From assembly GCF_902168065.1 (NCBI RefSeq), contig NZ_LR655698.1, positions 20,964 to 84,963 of the forward strand: 64,000 nucleotides of DNA, given 5' to 3'. A program made the translations under genes and the position numbers. How positions within the stretch are numbered: position 1 is the stretch's first letter; every line of letters starts with the position of its first letter. This DNA is from Mycobacterium tilburgii (lineage in GTDB: Bacteria > Actinomycetota > Actinomycetes > Mycobacteriales > Mycobacteriaceae). Positions 46,016 to 54,243 of this stretch are shown piece by piece. Below the pieces are notes generated by a model. The model did not search any database. It worked only from the letters and a program-made list of their open reading frames with translations, and was not told where the DNA came from.

Positions 46016-46714
46016 GTGGCTGTCGATCTGCGCGGTGTCCCAACCGTGCTGCTCCCCGGAACCGGGTCCGATGATGCCTATGTCGACCGGGCATTTTCCG
46101 GGCCGTTGCGCGCCGCCGGCGCCCGTCCACTGACCCCCGTCTCACGGCCGGACCGGCTGATCGACGTGTACCTGTCCGCCCTGGACGAGGCCGCGCGCGC
46201 GGGCCGGATCGCAGTCGGCGGAATCTCTATCGGCGCTGCCGTCGCAGCAGCGTGGGCGCTGGAAAACCCGGGCCACGCGGTCGCGGTGCTGGCCGCGCTG
46301 CCGGCCTGGGCCGGGGCACCCGAAGCGGCGCCGGCAGCCCTGGCGGCGCGGTATTCGGCCACCGCGCTGCGGGTCGACGGGCTGGCCGCGACGACCGCGC
46401 AGATGCACGCGTCCAGCCCGTCCTGGCTGGCTGAGGAGCTCACCCGGTCCTGGCGGGCGCAGTGGCCGTCGCTGCCCGACGCGATGGACGAAGCGGCCGC
46501 TTACGTCGCGCCCAGTTGTGACGAACTCCACAGTCTAACGGCGCCTTTGGGCGTGGTGGCCGCCGTCGACGATCCGATTCATCCGCTGCAGGTCGGGGTG
46601 GACTGGGTGGCCGCCGCGCCGCGCGCGGCCCTGCGCACGGTGACGCTTGATCAGATAGGCGCCGACAGTGCCACGCTCGGGGCCGCCTGTCTGGCCGCGC
46701 TGGCCGACGCCTAA
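46016..46714 (+). CDS. α/β-hydrolase family protein (Rv2695-like)
   Basis: A 232-residue hydrolase-fold protein. VPTVLLPGTGSDDAYVDRAF is the oxyanion strand, and IAVGGISIGAAVAAAWALEN has the GxSxG elbow (Ser in GISIG). VVAAVDDPIHPLQVGVDW suits the acid/His region. Substrate unknown. GTG 46016 gives a length near Rv2695 (235) and has GGATCGAGG upstream; ATG 45965 would add 17 residues without a ribosome site. The 28-bp tandem repeat lies just upstream. Intact. Confidence 0.75.
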   Translation: MAVDLRGVPTVLLPGTGSDDAYVDRAFSGPLRAAGARPLTPVSRPDRLIDVYLSALDEAARAGRIAVGGISIGAAVAAAWALENPGHAVAVLAALPAWAGAPEAAPAALAARYSATALRVDGLAATTAQMHASSPSWLAEELTRSWRAQWPSLPDAMDEAAAYVAPSCDELHSLTAPLGVVAAVDDPIHPLQVGVDWVAAAPRAALRTVTLDQIGADSATLGAACLAALADA

Positions 46715-46795
46715 GGCCGTCACGGCTTCCGGTGTGCACTGACGGATTTCCGAGTGCGCTGACGGCGCGATGTCCCGGCGTGTCCACGCCCGGAA

Positions 46796-46852
46796 CGCAC
46801 ATTCAACGGCACGGACGCACATTCGACACCGTCGGCGCACACTCGACGGTCG
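46796..46852. repeat. Three imperfect 20-bp direct repeats
   Basis: Units beginning at 46796, 46816 and 46836 share CGCACATTC(A/G)AC or CGCACACTCGAC, with an exact 20-base period. They lie between two convergent genes. A mycobacterial intergenic repeat type or terminator debris; no function assigned. Confidence 0.7.
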
Positions 46853-46861
46853 AGTTGCGGG

Positions 46862-47605
46862 TTAACCGCCGGTGATGGTGCGCAGCTGCTGCATCGCCGA
46901 GCCCTCCGCGCTGCGACGCGCGGCCGGCTCACTAAGTGGCTGTTCGGTGCCGGCTTGTTCGGCGGCCTGCTGCATGGCGGCCTGGCGTAGCTGCTCGGTC
47001 ATCGGTTCGGGCAGCTGTACGGGCAACGGTGTGCGGACCGGCAGCGGGGTGTCGCCGCGGCGAACTACGGTGTCGGCCAACGCCGCTCGCGCCTCCGCCT
47101 CGAGTGCCTCCATGCTCTCGACGGTGCCGTTGACGACGCACCGGATCATCCAGCGGTAACCGTCCACCCCGATGAAGCGCACCACCCCGGAGGCGGTGCC
47201 GACCACCTCACGGCCCCACGGACCGTCCTTGATGCTGACCTGAGCCGAATCCTTACGCAGCGACTCGGCCAGCTCGGCGGCGACCTCGCGCCACAGGCCT
47301 CCGGTCTTGGGCGCGGCGTACGCGGCGATGGTGAACCGGCCGTTGGGCGTCACCACCCACACCGCGCTGGGCACGCCGGTCTCGGTCAACTCGACCTGCA
47401 GCTGGCCCGCCTCCGGCATCGGGATGAGCACCGAACCCAGATCGAGGCGCTCCCACTCGGCGACCGCCGGGTCATCGAAGTCGTCGATGTCGAACGGGCC
47501 TTCCAGCTCCTCGTCGAACTCGTCGTCGACCGGATCGGCGGCTTCGGTAACCGGCTCGCGGCCGAACGTGTCGTCGCTGCCCGAACGTTTACGTAATGCA
47601 GCCAT
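46862..47605 (-). CDS. DUF3710 protein (Rv2696c-like)
   Basis: A 247-residue conserved actinobacterial protein. An acidic N-terminus (EAADPVDDEFDEELEGPF) precedes the DUF3710 domain at about 50–190: ERLDLGSVLIPMPEAGQLQV, VTPNGRFTIAAYAAPKTGGL, RFIGVDGYRWMIRCVVNG. A Gln/Ala-rich helical tail follows. No enzymatic motif is known. It stands downstream of dut on the same strand (46-bp gap), as in M. tuberculosis. Intact. Confidence 0.88.
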   Translation of the reverse strand: MAALRKRSGSDDTFGREPVTEAADPVDDEFDEELEGPFDIDDFDDPAVAEWERLDLGSVLIPMPEAGQLQVELTETGVPSAVWVVTPNGRFTIAAYAAPKTGGLWREVAAELAESLRKDSAQVSIKDGPWGREVVGTASGVVRFIGVDGYRWMIRCVVNGTVESMEALEAEARAALADTVVRRGDTPLPVRTPLPVQLPEPMTEQLRQAAMQQAAEQAGTEQPLSEPAARRSAEGSAMQQLRTITGG

Positions 47606-47650
47606 CGGCGCCCCCTTTTCATCAGTTCGCAGTGCATCGTCGCCAGCGCC

Positions 47651-48115
47651 TCACAAACTCGCGTGTCCGCCGGAGGAGCCGTGACCACCCTCGCCGCGGG
47701 ATGTTTCGGCCAGCCCGGCCTCGTCGAACGAAGACACTTCCACCAGCTCGACGAGCTCGACCCGCTGCACCAGCAACTGGGCGATGCGGTCGCCGCGGTG
47801 CACCACGATCGGCTCCGACGGGTCGAGGTTGATCAGCGAAACCTTGATCTCACCGCGATAGCCGGCATCGACGGTGCCGGGACTGTTGACGATCGAAAGA
47901 CCAACGCGCGCAGCCAATCCCGAGCGGGGATGAACCAGGCCGACCATCCCGAACGGAATGGCCACGGCGATGCCTGTCCGGACTAGGGCGCGATGCCCGG
48001 GATCCAGCGTGACGTCTTCGGCGCTGAACAGGTCAACCCCCGCGTCGCCGTCGTGGGCGCGGCTGGGCAGCGGGAGCTCGGGGTCGAGGAGGATAACCGC
48101 CAGACTGGTCGACAC
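47651..48115 (-). CDS. dut: Deoxyuridine 5'-triphosphate nucleotidohydrolase
   Basis: A 154-residue trimeric dUTPase that hydrolyses dUTP to dUMP, keeping uracil out of DNA and feeding dTMP synthesis. All five motifs are present: [12 protein letters not shown] (I), HPRSGLA (II), [17 protein letters not shown] (III), [13 protein letters not shown] (IV) and the glycine-rich C-terminal [15 protein letters not shown] (V). GTG 48115 gives exactly the M. tuberculosis length. A TAGTCT box lies 8 bases upstream, overlapping the -10 of the divergent gene. Intact. Confidence 0.95.
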   Translation of the reverse strand: MSTSLAVILLDPELPLPSRAHDGDAGVDLFSAEDVTLDPGHRALVRTGIAVAIPFGMVGLVHPRSGLAARVGLSIVNSPGTVDAGYRGEIKVSLINLDPSEPIVVHRGDRIAQLLVQRVELVELVEVSSFDEAGLAETSRGEGGHGSSGGHASL

Positions 48116-48123
48116 GGGGCCAC

Positions 48124-48133
48124 AGACTACCCT
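48124..48133. promoter_or_regulatory. Overlapping divergent -10 elements for dut and the DUF3093 gene
   Basis: TACCCT (48128–48133, plus) is seven bases before GTG 48141. TAGTCT on the minus strand (48129–48124) is eight bases before the dut GTG. They share the TA at 48128–48129, so polymerase could bind only one way at a time. Both starts would be leaderless. Inferred. Confidence 0.45.
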
Positions 48134-48140
48134 TGACCGC

Positions 48141-48632
48141 GTGTCCGGTACGCGCCTCGCGCCGCACAGCGTGCGATATCGCGAACGGCTGTGGGTCCCC
48201 TGGTGGTGGTGGCCACCGGCCTTCGCGCTGGCAACGCTGATCGCCGTCGAGGTCAATTTCGGCGTCCGGACTCTACCTGACTGGTTGCCGTTCGTGATGC
48301 TGTTCGTGGTGGCCACCGGAGCGCTGCTGTGGCTGGGACGCGTCGAAATCTGGGTCACCGCCGCTGACGACGGTGTGGTCCAGCTCTGGGTCGGCGACGC
48401 GCACCTGCCGGTCACCGTCATCTCCCGATCCGCGGAGATAGCGCCGTCCGCCAAGTCGGCGGCACTAGGCCGTCAACTCGATCCTGCGGCATACGTCGTG
48501 CATCGCGCATGGGTGGGACCACTGATTCTGATTGTCCTCGACGACCCCGATGACCCGACGCCGTACTGGTTGGTGAGCTGCCGGCACCCGGAGCGGGTGC
48601 TGTCGGCCCTGACTGGCCCGAACAGGCCCTGA
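48141..48632 (+). CDS. DUF3093 membrane protein (Rv2698-like)
   Basis: A 163-residue protein with two N-terminal membrane helices ([36 protein letters not shown]). A DUF3093 β-domain follows, ending [20 protein letters not shown] and [16 protein letters not shown]. Length matches Rv2698 (161). Function unknown. Divergent from dut with a 25-bp gap. Intact. Confidence 0.87.
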   Translation: MSGTRLAPHSVRYRERLWVPWWWWPPAFALATLIAVEVNFGVRTLPDWLPFVMLFVVATGALLWLGRVEIWVTAADDGVVQLWVGDAHLPVTVISRSAEIAPSAKSAALGRQLDPAAYVVHRAWVGPLILIVLDDPDDPTPYWLVSCRHPERVLSALTGPNRP

Positions 48633-48648
48633 CAAGCCTGCGCGGGTA

Positions 48649-48951
48649 TCAGGCCGCGCAGTCGGTGCAGATCATCACGCCGTTCTTCTCGCTGGCGAGC
48701 CGGCTGCGGTGCTGCACCAAAAAACAACTGGAGCAGGTGAACTCGTCAGCCTGTTTCGGAATGACCCGAACAGACAGCTCTTCCCCGGACAGGTCAGCGC
48801 CAGGCAGTTCGAAATTCTCGGCGGATTCGGATTCGTCAACGTCGACGACAGCCGACGCTGCTTCGTTCCGCCGTGCCTTGAGCTCCTCCAGCGAGTCCTC
48901 CGAAACGTCGTCGGTTTCTGTACGCCGTGGAGCGTCATAGTCGGTAGGCAT
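48649..48951 (-). CDS. DUF4193 zinc-ribbon-like protein (Rv2699c-like)
   Basis: A 100-residue acidic protein. The first two thirds are Glu/Asp/Ser-rich and probably disordered. The C-terminal part carries two CxxC pairs (FTCSSCFLV and MICTDCAA), a likely zinc ribbon. DUF4193 proteins are universal in mycobacteria, small and abundant, of unknown role. ATG 48951 has GAGGGG upstream. Convergent with the DUF3093 gene, 16 bp apart. Intact. Confidence 0.88.
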   Translation of the reverse strand: MPTDYDAPRRTETDDVSEDSLEELKARRNEAASAVVDVDESESAENFELPGADLSGEELSVRVIPKQADEFTCSSCFLVQHRSRLASEKNGVMICTDCAA

Positions 48952-49121
48952 TGTCCAATCCCCTCACATGCCTGCGTTACCTCAAGCAAAGCTTTGTACC
49001 AGCGGTCGAACGCATCCACCAAACGATTCGTGCCCGGATCCGGGTTGGATGGGTTGTGATTTACCTCACACCCCCGGATTGGCCCCCTATTTGGCTTTAA
49101 ACAGTGGATTTAGTGTGCAGC

Positions 49122-49127
49122 TAGAGT
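49122..49127 (+). promoter_or_regulatory. Putative -10 element for leaderless cei
   Basis: TAGAGT lies six bases before GTG 49134, and no ribosome site follows it. Inferred leaderless start. Confidence 0.45.
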
Positions 49128-49133
49128 GCACCT

Positions 49134-49787
49134 GTGGTCGCCCAAATCACCGACGGTACAGCCTTTGACAAGCACGGTCGGCCGTTTCGCCGCCGCAATC
49201 CCCGGCCGGCCATCATCGTGCTGATTTTCCTCGCGGTCATCACCGGTATCGCGTGGACGGTGGCACTGACGCGGCCCACGAACGTGCGCGAGGCCGAGGT
49301 CTGCAATCCGCCCCCACAGCCGACCGGCACCGCCACGCCGGCCCAACTCGGTGAGCAGATGTCACGCAGCGCGATGGTCGATGTCACCCCCGCCAAACTC
49401 AGCGACACCAAGGTCCGCGTGCTCAACGCCAGCGGCCGCGGCGGACAAGCCGGTGAAGTCGCCGGTGCGATGAAGGACCTCGGCTTCGCACAGCCCACCG
49501 CCGCCAACGACCCGATCTACGCCGGCACCCGCCTCGGCTGTCAGGGTCAGATCCGGTTCGGCACCGCCGGGCAGGCCGCCGCCGCCGCGGTGTGGCTGGT
49601 CGCCCCGTGCAGCGAGCTGTTCAACGACAACCGCGCCGACGACTCCGTCGACCTGGCCATCGGCACGGAGTTCACCGCGCTGGCTCACAACGACGACATC
49701 GACTCGGTGCTGGCGAGCCTGCGCCCCGGCGCGACCGGATCGCCAGATCCCTCGCTGCTGCAGAAGATTCACGCCAGCAGCTGCTGA
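49134..49787 (+). CDS. cei: Cell envelope integrity protein Cei
   Basis: A 217-residue membrane-anchored protein (Rv2700/Cei). A basic cytoplasmic head (KHGRPFRRRNPRP) is followed by one helix (AIIVLIFLAVITGIAWTVAL, about 26–45). The extracytoplasmic LytR_C-like domain comes next: KVRVLNASGRGGQAGEVAGA, AMKDLGFAQPTAANDP, GCQGQIRFGTAG, with conserved cysteines. Cei is needed for envelope integrity and virulence in M. tuberculosis (established). Convergent with suhB, one base apart. Intact. Confidence 0.9.
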   Translation: MVAQITDGTAFDKHGRPFRRRNPRPAIIVLIFLAVITGIAWTVALTRPTNVREAEVCNPPPQPTGTATPAQLGEQMSRSAMVDVTPAKLSDTKVRVLNASGRGGQAGEVAGAMKDLGFAQPTAANDPIYAGTRLGCQGQIRFGTAGQAAAAAVWLVAPCSELFNDNRADDSVDLAIGTEFTALAHNDDIDSVLASLRPGATGSPDPSLLQKIHASSC

Positions 49788-49788
49788 A

Positions 49789-50658
49789 TCAATCCCTGAT
49801 CGGCGCCAGGCCGTCGCATCGCTGCAGGGCCGCCAGTAGCTCGTCGGCGACGCCCGGCGCGGCCGCGACCACCACCGATCCGGGCGACCCGACCGCCGCC
49901 TCCGGCGGCGGTACCACCACCCGCGCCCCAGCCTCCACGGCGATCAGCGCGCCCGCCGCACGGTCCCACACCTGCAGCCCGTGTTCGTAGTAGGCGTCCA
50001 GCAGGCCCGCCGCGACCATGCACAGATCCAGCGCCGCCGAACCGATGCGACGCACGTCGCGAACCAACGGGAGCAGCTCGGCCAACAGCGCCGCCTGGGC
50101 GGTGCGCCGGGTGGTCGAATACCCAAACCCGGTGCCCAGCAAGGCCATTGACAACTTGTCGACCCCGGAGCAGCGCAACGCGTGCGTGCTCCGCCCGTCG
50201 AGCACATGCGCACCCAGCCCCTGGGCCGCGGAATAAACGCGGCACCCGACCACGTCGGAGACCGCACCGGCCACCGACACGCCGCCGCGCTGTGCGGCGA
50301 TCGACACCGCGTAGGCCGGGATGCCGTAGACGAAATTCACCGTGCCGTCGATCGGGTCGAGCACCCAGGTGACCCCGTCGCCGCCGCCGTCAGCCGGCCC
50401 GCCGCCCTCTTCGCCGAGAATCGGTTCGCCAGGCCGTAATTCGGCCAACCGGGCGCGCAGCAGCCGTTCGGTCTCGGTGTCGACCACGGTGACCGGGTCG
50501 GTCGGCGTGCTCTTGGCGCGCACCGCCCCGTCGCCGGTCCAGGCCGCGTCCGCACCGAACACCTCGGCGCGTCGCGACCGGACGAATTCCGCGGCTTCGA
50601 CTGCCAATGTTTCGGCTACCGAACGCAGCAGCGCTGGCTGGTCCTCGCGTCGCGTCAC
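49789..50658 (-). CDS. suhB: Inositol-1-monophosphatase SuhB
   Basis: A 289-residue Mg2+-dependent phosphatase (Rv2701c). It makes free inositol for phosphatidylinositol mannosides and mycothiol. Metal motifs are ILGEEGGG (E83/E84), VLDPIDGTVNFVYGIP (D101, D104) and VWDRAAGALIAVEAGARV near the C-terminus. ATG 50658 gives the expected length (Rv2701c 290). Divergent from ppgK. Intact. Confidence 0.94.
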   Translation of the reverse strand: MTRREDQPALLRSVAETLAVEAAEFVRSRRAEVFGADAAWTGDGAVRAKSTPTDPVTVVDTETERLLRARLAELRPGEPILGEEGGGPADGGGDGVTWVLDPIDGTVNFVYGIPAYAVSIAAQRGGVSVAGAVSDVVGCRVYSAAQGLGAHVLDGRSTHALRCSGVDKLSMALLGTGFGYSTTRRTAQAALLAELLPLVRDVRRIGSAALDLCMVAAGLLDAYYEHGLQVWDRAAGALIAVEAGARVVVPPPEAAVGSPGSVVVAAAPGVADELLAALQRCDGLAPIRD

Positions 50659-50805
50659 CGCTCTATCGCATCACAGCCCCGGGGCGGCGCGGACCGCCCG
50701 CGGCTCATCCCGGCTGTTCCCGGCCTTGCCAGGGCCGCAACCGCCGCGCCACCAGCTATGGTGTGAACCATGTGAACCAGCCCAGATCTCGCCAAGGAGA
50801 CGTCG

Positions 50806-51615
50806 ATGACCAGCACCGACTCGGCCACGGACACACCCGCCCCCGGGGCAACCACCGGTCCACCGCAGCGGCGCGGATTCGGTATCGATGTCGGTGGCAG
50901 CGGCATCAAGGGCGGAATCGTCGACCTGGACACCGGGCTGCTGATCGGCGACCGCGTCAAACTGCCCACCCCGCAACCGGCCACCCCGTCGGCCGTCGTG
51001 GACACCGTCGCCGCAGTCGTCAAGGAATTCGGCTGGACCGGCCCGCTCGGGGTGACCTATCCCGGAGTGGTCACCAACGGCATCGTGCGGACCGCCGCCA
51101 ACGTTGACCGCCAGTGGATCGGCACCAACGCGCGCGACGTGATCGGAGCGAAGCTGGACGGCCAGGACGTCACCGTCCTCAACGACGCCGACGCCGCCGG
51201 ACTCGCCGAGGAACGCTATGGCGCCGGCAAGGACAACTCGGGCCTGGTGGTGCTGCTCACTTTCGGCACCGGTATCGGGTCGGCACTGATCCACAACGGA
51301 AAACTGATTCCCAACACCGAATTCGGGCGCCTGGAAGTCGGGGGCAAAGAGGCTGAGAAGCGGGCGGCGGCGGCGGTCAAAAAAAAGAACGAATGGAGCT
51401 ACAGGCACTGGACCAAAGAGGTCACCAATGTGCTGAGCGCGATCGAGAACGCGATTTGGCCGGACCTGATCATCGCGGGCGGCGGCATCAGCCGGAAGGC
51501 CGATCAGTGGCTGCCGTTGCTGGAAAACCGCACCCCGGTGGTGGCGGCTGCGCTGCTCAACACTGCCGGAATCGTCGGCGCCGCGATGGCCGCGACCGCC
51601 GACGTAAAGCACTGA
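50806..51615 (+). CDS. ppgK: Polyphosphate/ATP glucokinase
   Basis: A 269-residue ROK-type kinase (Rv2702) that phosphorylates glucose with polyphosphate or ATP. GFGIDVGGSGIKGGIVDLD is the phosphate-binding loop. TVLNDADAAGLAEERYGAG and VLLTFGTGIGSALIHNGKL follow, and a lysine-rich insert AAAVKKKNEWSY is typical of the polyphosphate-using form. AAGGAG lies just before ATG 50806. It precedes sigA by 175 bases. Intact. Confidence 0.94.
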   Translation: MTSTDSATDTPAPGATTGPPQRRGFGIDVGGSGIKGGIVDLDTGLLIGDRVKLPTPQPATPSAVVDTVAAVVKEFGWTGPLGVTYPGVVTNGIVRTAANVDRQWIGTNARDVIGAKLDGQDVTVLNDADAAGLAEERYGAGKDNSGLVVLLTFGTGIGSALIHNGKLIPNTEFGRLEVGGKEAEKRAAAAVKKKNEWSYRHWTKEVTNVLSAIENAIWPDLIIAGGGISRKADQWLPLLENRTPVVAAALLNTAGIVGAAMAATADVKH

Positions 51616-51790
51616 TTTTCCCCGCTAGGGCGGTACAAGCGCACACTATCGTTACAATGGTGCACGGCGACCGCCCGACAGAAAGAGTGCGAGTCACGCT
51701 GATACCAACGCCGACATTCGACATTGCAGACACTTTCGGTTTCGCCATGCCTAAACCCACCGAAAGTGAGTCCAAACCGAAGGGGTGTAA
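51616..51790 (+). promoter_or_regulatory. sigA upstream region
   Basis: The 175 bases between ppgK and sigA contain a TACAAT -10-like box (51653–51658) in GTTACAATGG, without a good -35 at standard spacing. A GAAGGGG ribosome-site sequence stands just before the GTG start. The leader would be about 125 bases. Promoter call is tentative. Confidence 0.35.
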
Positions 51791-53287
51791 GTGGCAGCGA
51801 CTAAGACCAGCCCGGCAACAGAAGAGCCGGTGAAGCGCACCGCCACCAAAGCTCCCGCCAAGCGGCCCGCGGCAAAAGCCGCGAACGGCACCGCTCCGGC
51901 GAAGCGAGCGACGAAGTCCTCGGGCCGGACCACCAAGTCCGCCGACGATGACGCCACCGTCGAGGCCGGCGCCGCCAAGAAGACCCGCACCGCCAAGGCG
52001 GCCCCGGGCCGCGGCACCAAAGCCGCCAAGGGTGACGAGAACCTGGACGTCGTCGACGAGAGCATCGTCGAGGACCTCGACGGCGAGCCCGACCTCGAAG
52101 GTGACCCCGTCGAGGACCTCGACATCGACACCGACCTCGCCCTCGACTACCTCGAAGACGACGACGTCGCGGCCGACGATGCCGACCTCGAGGCGGGCGC
52201 CGAGGAGGGCGCTGCCGCGGCGAAGCCGGCCGCGGTCAAGGCGCCCGCCGAAGACGACGAGGAGATCGCCGAACCCTCCGAAAAGGACAAGGCGTCCGGC
52301 GATTTCGTGTGGGACGAAGACGAGTCCGAAGCGCTGCGCCAGGCTCGTAAGGACGCCGAGCTCACCGCGTCCGCGGACTCGGTGCGCGCCTACCTCAAGC
52401 AGATCGGCAAGGTGGCACTGCTCAATGCCGAGGAAGAAGTCGAGCTGGCCAAGCGGATCGAGGCGGGCCTGTACGCCACACAGCTGATGGCCGAACTCGC
52501 CGAACGCGGCGACAAGCTGCCCGCCGCCCAGCGCCGCGACATGATGTGGATCTGCCGCGACGGCGACCGGGCGAAAAACCATCTGCTGGAAGCCAACTTG
52601 CGACTGGTGGTGTCGCTGGCCAAGCGCTACACCGGCCGCGGCATGGCCTTCCTCGACCTGATCCAGGAAGGCAACCTGGGCCTGATCCGCGCGGTCGAGA
52701 AGTTCGACTACACCAAGGGCTACAAGTTCTCGACCTACGCCACGTGGTGGATCCGCCAGGCGATCACCCGCGCCATGGCCGACCAGGCCCGCACCATCCG
52801 TATCCCGGTGCACATGGTCGAAGTGATCAACAAGCTGGGGCGCATTCAGCGTGAGCTGCTGCAGGATCTGGGCCGCGAGCCCACGCCCGAAGAACTGGCC
52901 AAGGAAATGGACATCACGCCGGAGAAAGTGCTGGAGATCCAGCAGTACGCGCGTGAACCCATCTCACTGGATCAGACCATCGGCGACGAGGGCGACAGCC
53001 AGCTCGGTGACTTCATCGAAGACAGCGAGGCGGTCGTCGCGGTGGATGCCGTGTCCTTCACACTGCTGCAAGACCAGCTGCAGTCGGTGCTCGAGACCCT
53101 CTCGGAGCGCGAAGCAGGCGTAGTACGCTTGCGCTTCGGCCTCACCGACGGCCAGCCCCGCACCCTCGACGAGATCGGTCAGGTCTACGGCGTCACCCGC
53201 GAGCGCATCCGCCAGATCGAGTCCAAGACGATGTCAAAGTTGCGCCACCCCAGCCGCTCGCAGGTACTGCGCGACTATCTGGACTAA
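51791..53287 (+). CDS. sigA: Primary RNA polymerase sigma factor SigA
   Basis: A 498-residue group 1 sigma-70 (Rv2703; M. tuberculosis 528). The N-terminal 160 residues are Lys/Ala- then Asp/Glu-rich (region 1.1 and spacer). Region 1.2 begins [20 protein letters not shown]. Regions 2.1–2.4 include [39 protein letters not shown] and [20 protein letters not shown]. Region 3 follows. Region 4.2 has [20 protein letters not shown], the -35-recognising helix-turn-helix. GTG 51791 follows a GAAGGGG site. Terminator-like hairpin 12 bases after the stop. Intact. Confidence 0.96.
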   Translation: MAATKTSPATEEPVKRTATKAPAKRPAAKAANGTAPAKRATKSSGRTTKSADDDATVEAGAAKKTRTAKAAPGRGTKAAKGDENLDVVDESIVEDLDGEPDLEGDPVEDLDIDTDLALDYLEDDDVAADDADLEAGAEEGAAAAKPAAVKAPAEDDEEIAEPSEKDKASGDFVWDEDESEALRQARKDAELTASADSVRAYLKQIGKVALLNAEEEVELAKRIEAGLYATQLMAELAERGDKLPAAQRRDMMWICRDGDRAKNHLLEANLRLVVSLAKRYTGRGMAFLDLIQEGNLGLIRAVEKFDYTKGYKFSTYATWWIRQAITRAMADQARTIRIPVHMVEVINKLGRIQRELLQDLGREPTPEELAKEMDITPEKVLEIQQYAREPISLDQTIGDEGDSQLGDFIEDSEAVVAVDAVSFTLLQDQLQSVLETLSEREAGVVRLRFGLTDGQPRTLDEIGQVYGVTRERIRQIESKTMSKLRHPSRSQVLRDYLD

Positions 53288-53299
53288 CCGTTCGCTAAT

Positions 53300-53320
53300 C
53301 GCTTGCCGCGCAAGCGTTTT
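53300..53320 (+). terminator. Rho-independent-type terminator after sigA
   Basis: A 7-bp stem CGCTTGC/GCAAGCG (53300–53306 and 53310–53316) with a 3-base loop is followed by TTTT, 12 bases after the sigA stop. One of the few classical terminators in the window. Confidence 0.75.
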
Positions 53321-53449
53321 CGCCGTAAGCCTGCACCCGCCAAAAACCAGCTGCGTCGATCGCGCCACCGTACGGTGAGCATATGTCAGACAACCGCACA
53401 CTGGTCTCGTCGGAGTCGCCGCGTGAAGCCGACACTTACATCGGGTCCG

Positions 53450-53819
53450 GCAAAGCGGCCAGCGGGGGAAGTCTCCCGCGGGCCCCGGCGAATAAACGGT
53501 GACACTTTTCACAGCCGTCACCGCAGCGGCCCGTCCAGATGCGGGAACAGCATCCCAGTGAGATCCGACGGCACGCCTTGCTCCCCAGCGCACGGGCGCG
53601 GTCAGCCGGGTCGGATCGACGTGTAGCAGAAACCAGATCCCGGCGCCCGTGGAAAAGCCGGTTCGCCGGCAGGTGGACCTGTTCGGGTGCCGACAAATGG
53701 ATGAACGCGGCGGCGCCGTCGGCACCGGACAGTGGGGGATCGATGGCTCCTCGCTCATGGGCGCGAGACCACTCGTCGGCCGCACAAATGTGCACCAAAG
53801 CGCCAGCAGACGGGACCAC
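53450..53819 (-). pseudogene. DUF952 protein (Rv2705c-like), frameshifted
   Basis: LVHICAADEWSRAHERGAI and AAFIHLSAPEQVHLPANRLF match DUF952. The next block, VDPTRLTAPVRWG, is in another frame. GVPSDLTGMLFPHLDGPLR is in a third, and VTVYSPGPAGDFPR lies near the end. At least two shifts. The RidA-like gene Rv2704, which lies between sigA and this gene in M. tuberculosis, is not recognisable. Confidence 0.75.
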
Positions 53820-53999
53820 AAAGAGGTCAGTGTAGGCGCCCGCGAAAAGCGGGTACTACGACCCTCAAGAGACCCTCCAGATACCCCCAAGAAGCCCGTG
53901 AGCAGCCCGTGAGAAACAACACACCCGATAACGATCGGGGAACAACGCGAAAACGCCAAACGTCTTGAGACAGTGGATACATCGAGAACGGAGAAGCCA

Positions 54000-54176
54000 G
54001 TGAATGCAACTCTGACAAGTCGCGCGCTGACGAAGCATGACCGCTGCGGTGCAACAGCTCGCGTACGCGCCAAGCTGCCTTTCGGCGCCGAACTCCTGTT
54101 CTGCCAACACCACGCCAACGAGCACGAGGCAAAGCTGGTCGAGCTGGCCGCGGTACTGGAGGTCAGCGGGAGCTAG
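54000..54176 (+). CDS. Small DUF7455-type protein with a damaged zinc-ribbon
   Basis: A 58-residue protein (VNATLTSRALTKHDRCGATA, RVRAKLPFGAELLFCQHHAN, EHEAKLVELAAVLEVSGS) of the small actinobacterial DUF7455 type. Relatives I know have DRCDRCGAAA, a CxxC pair, before the CQHH region. Here only one DRC remains, as if an in-frame 9-base unit was lost, leaving one Cys. GTG 54000 with GGAGAA upstream is preferred; an in-frame ATG at 53973 would add nine residues. Still an open frame but likely unable to bind metal as usual. Family recall, not a search. Confidence 0.65.
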   Translation: MNATLTSRALTKHDRCGATARVRAKLPFGAELLFCQHHANEHEAKLVELAAVLEVSGS

Positions 54177-54243
54177 GTCTAGCCGGACTCATCCATCCAG
54201 AATGTGAGCTGTTGGGTGCAGTCGTCGGTAATGCTGGACCGAT

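Noticed and set aside
53383..53500. Short plus-strand frame starting MSDNRTLVSSESP after sigA as the RidA-like Rv2704
   Set aside because: Only the first dozen residues vaguely fit and no RidA motif follows; too weak to call.
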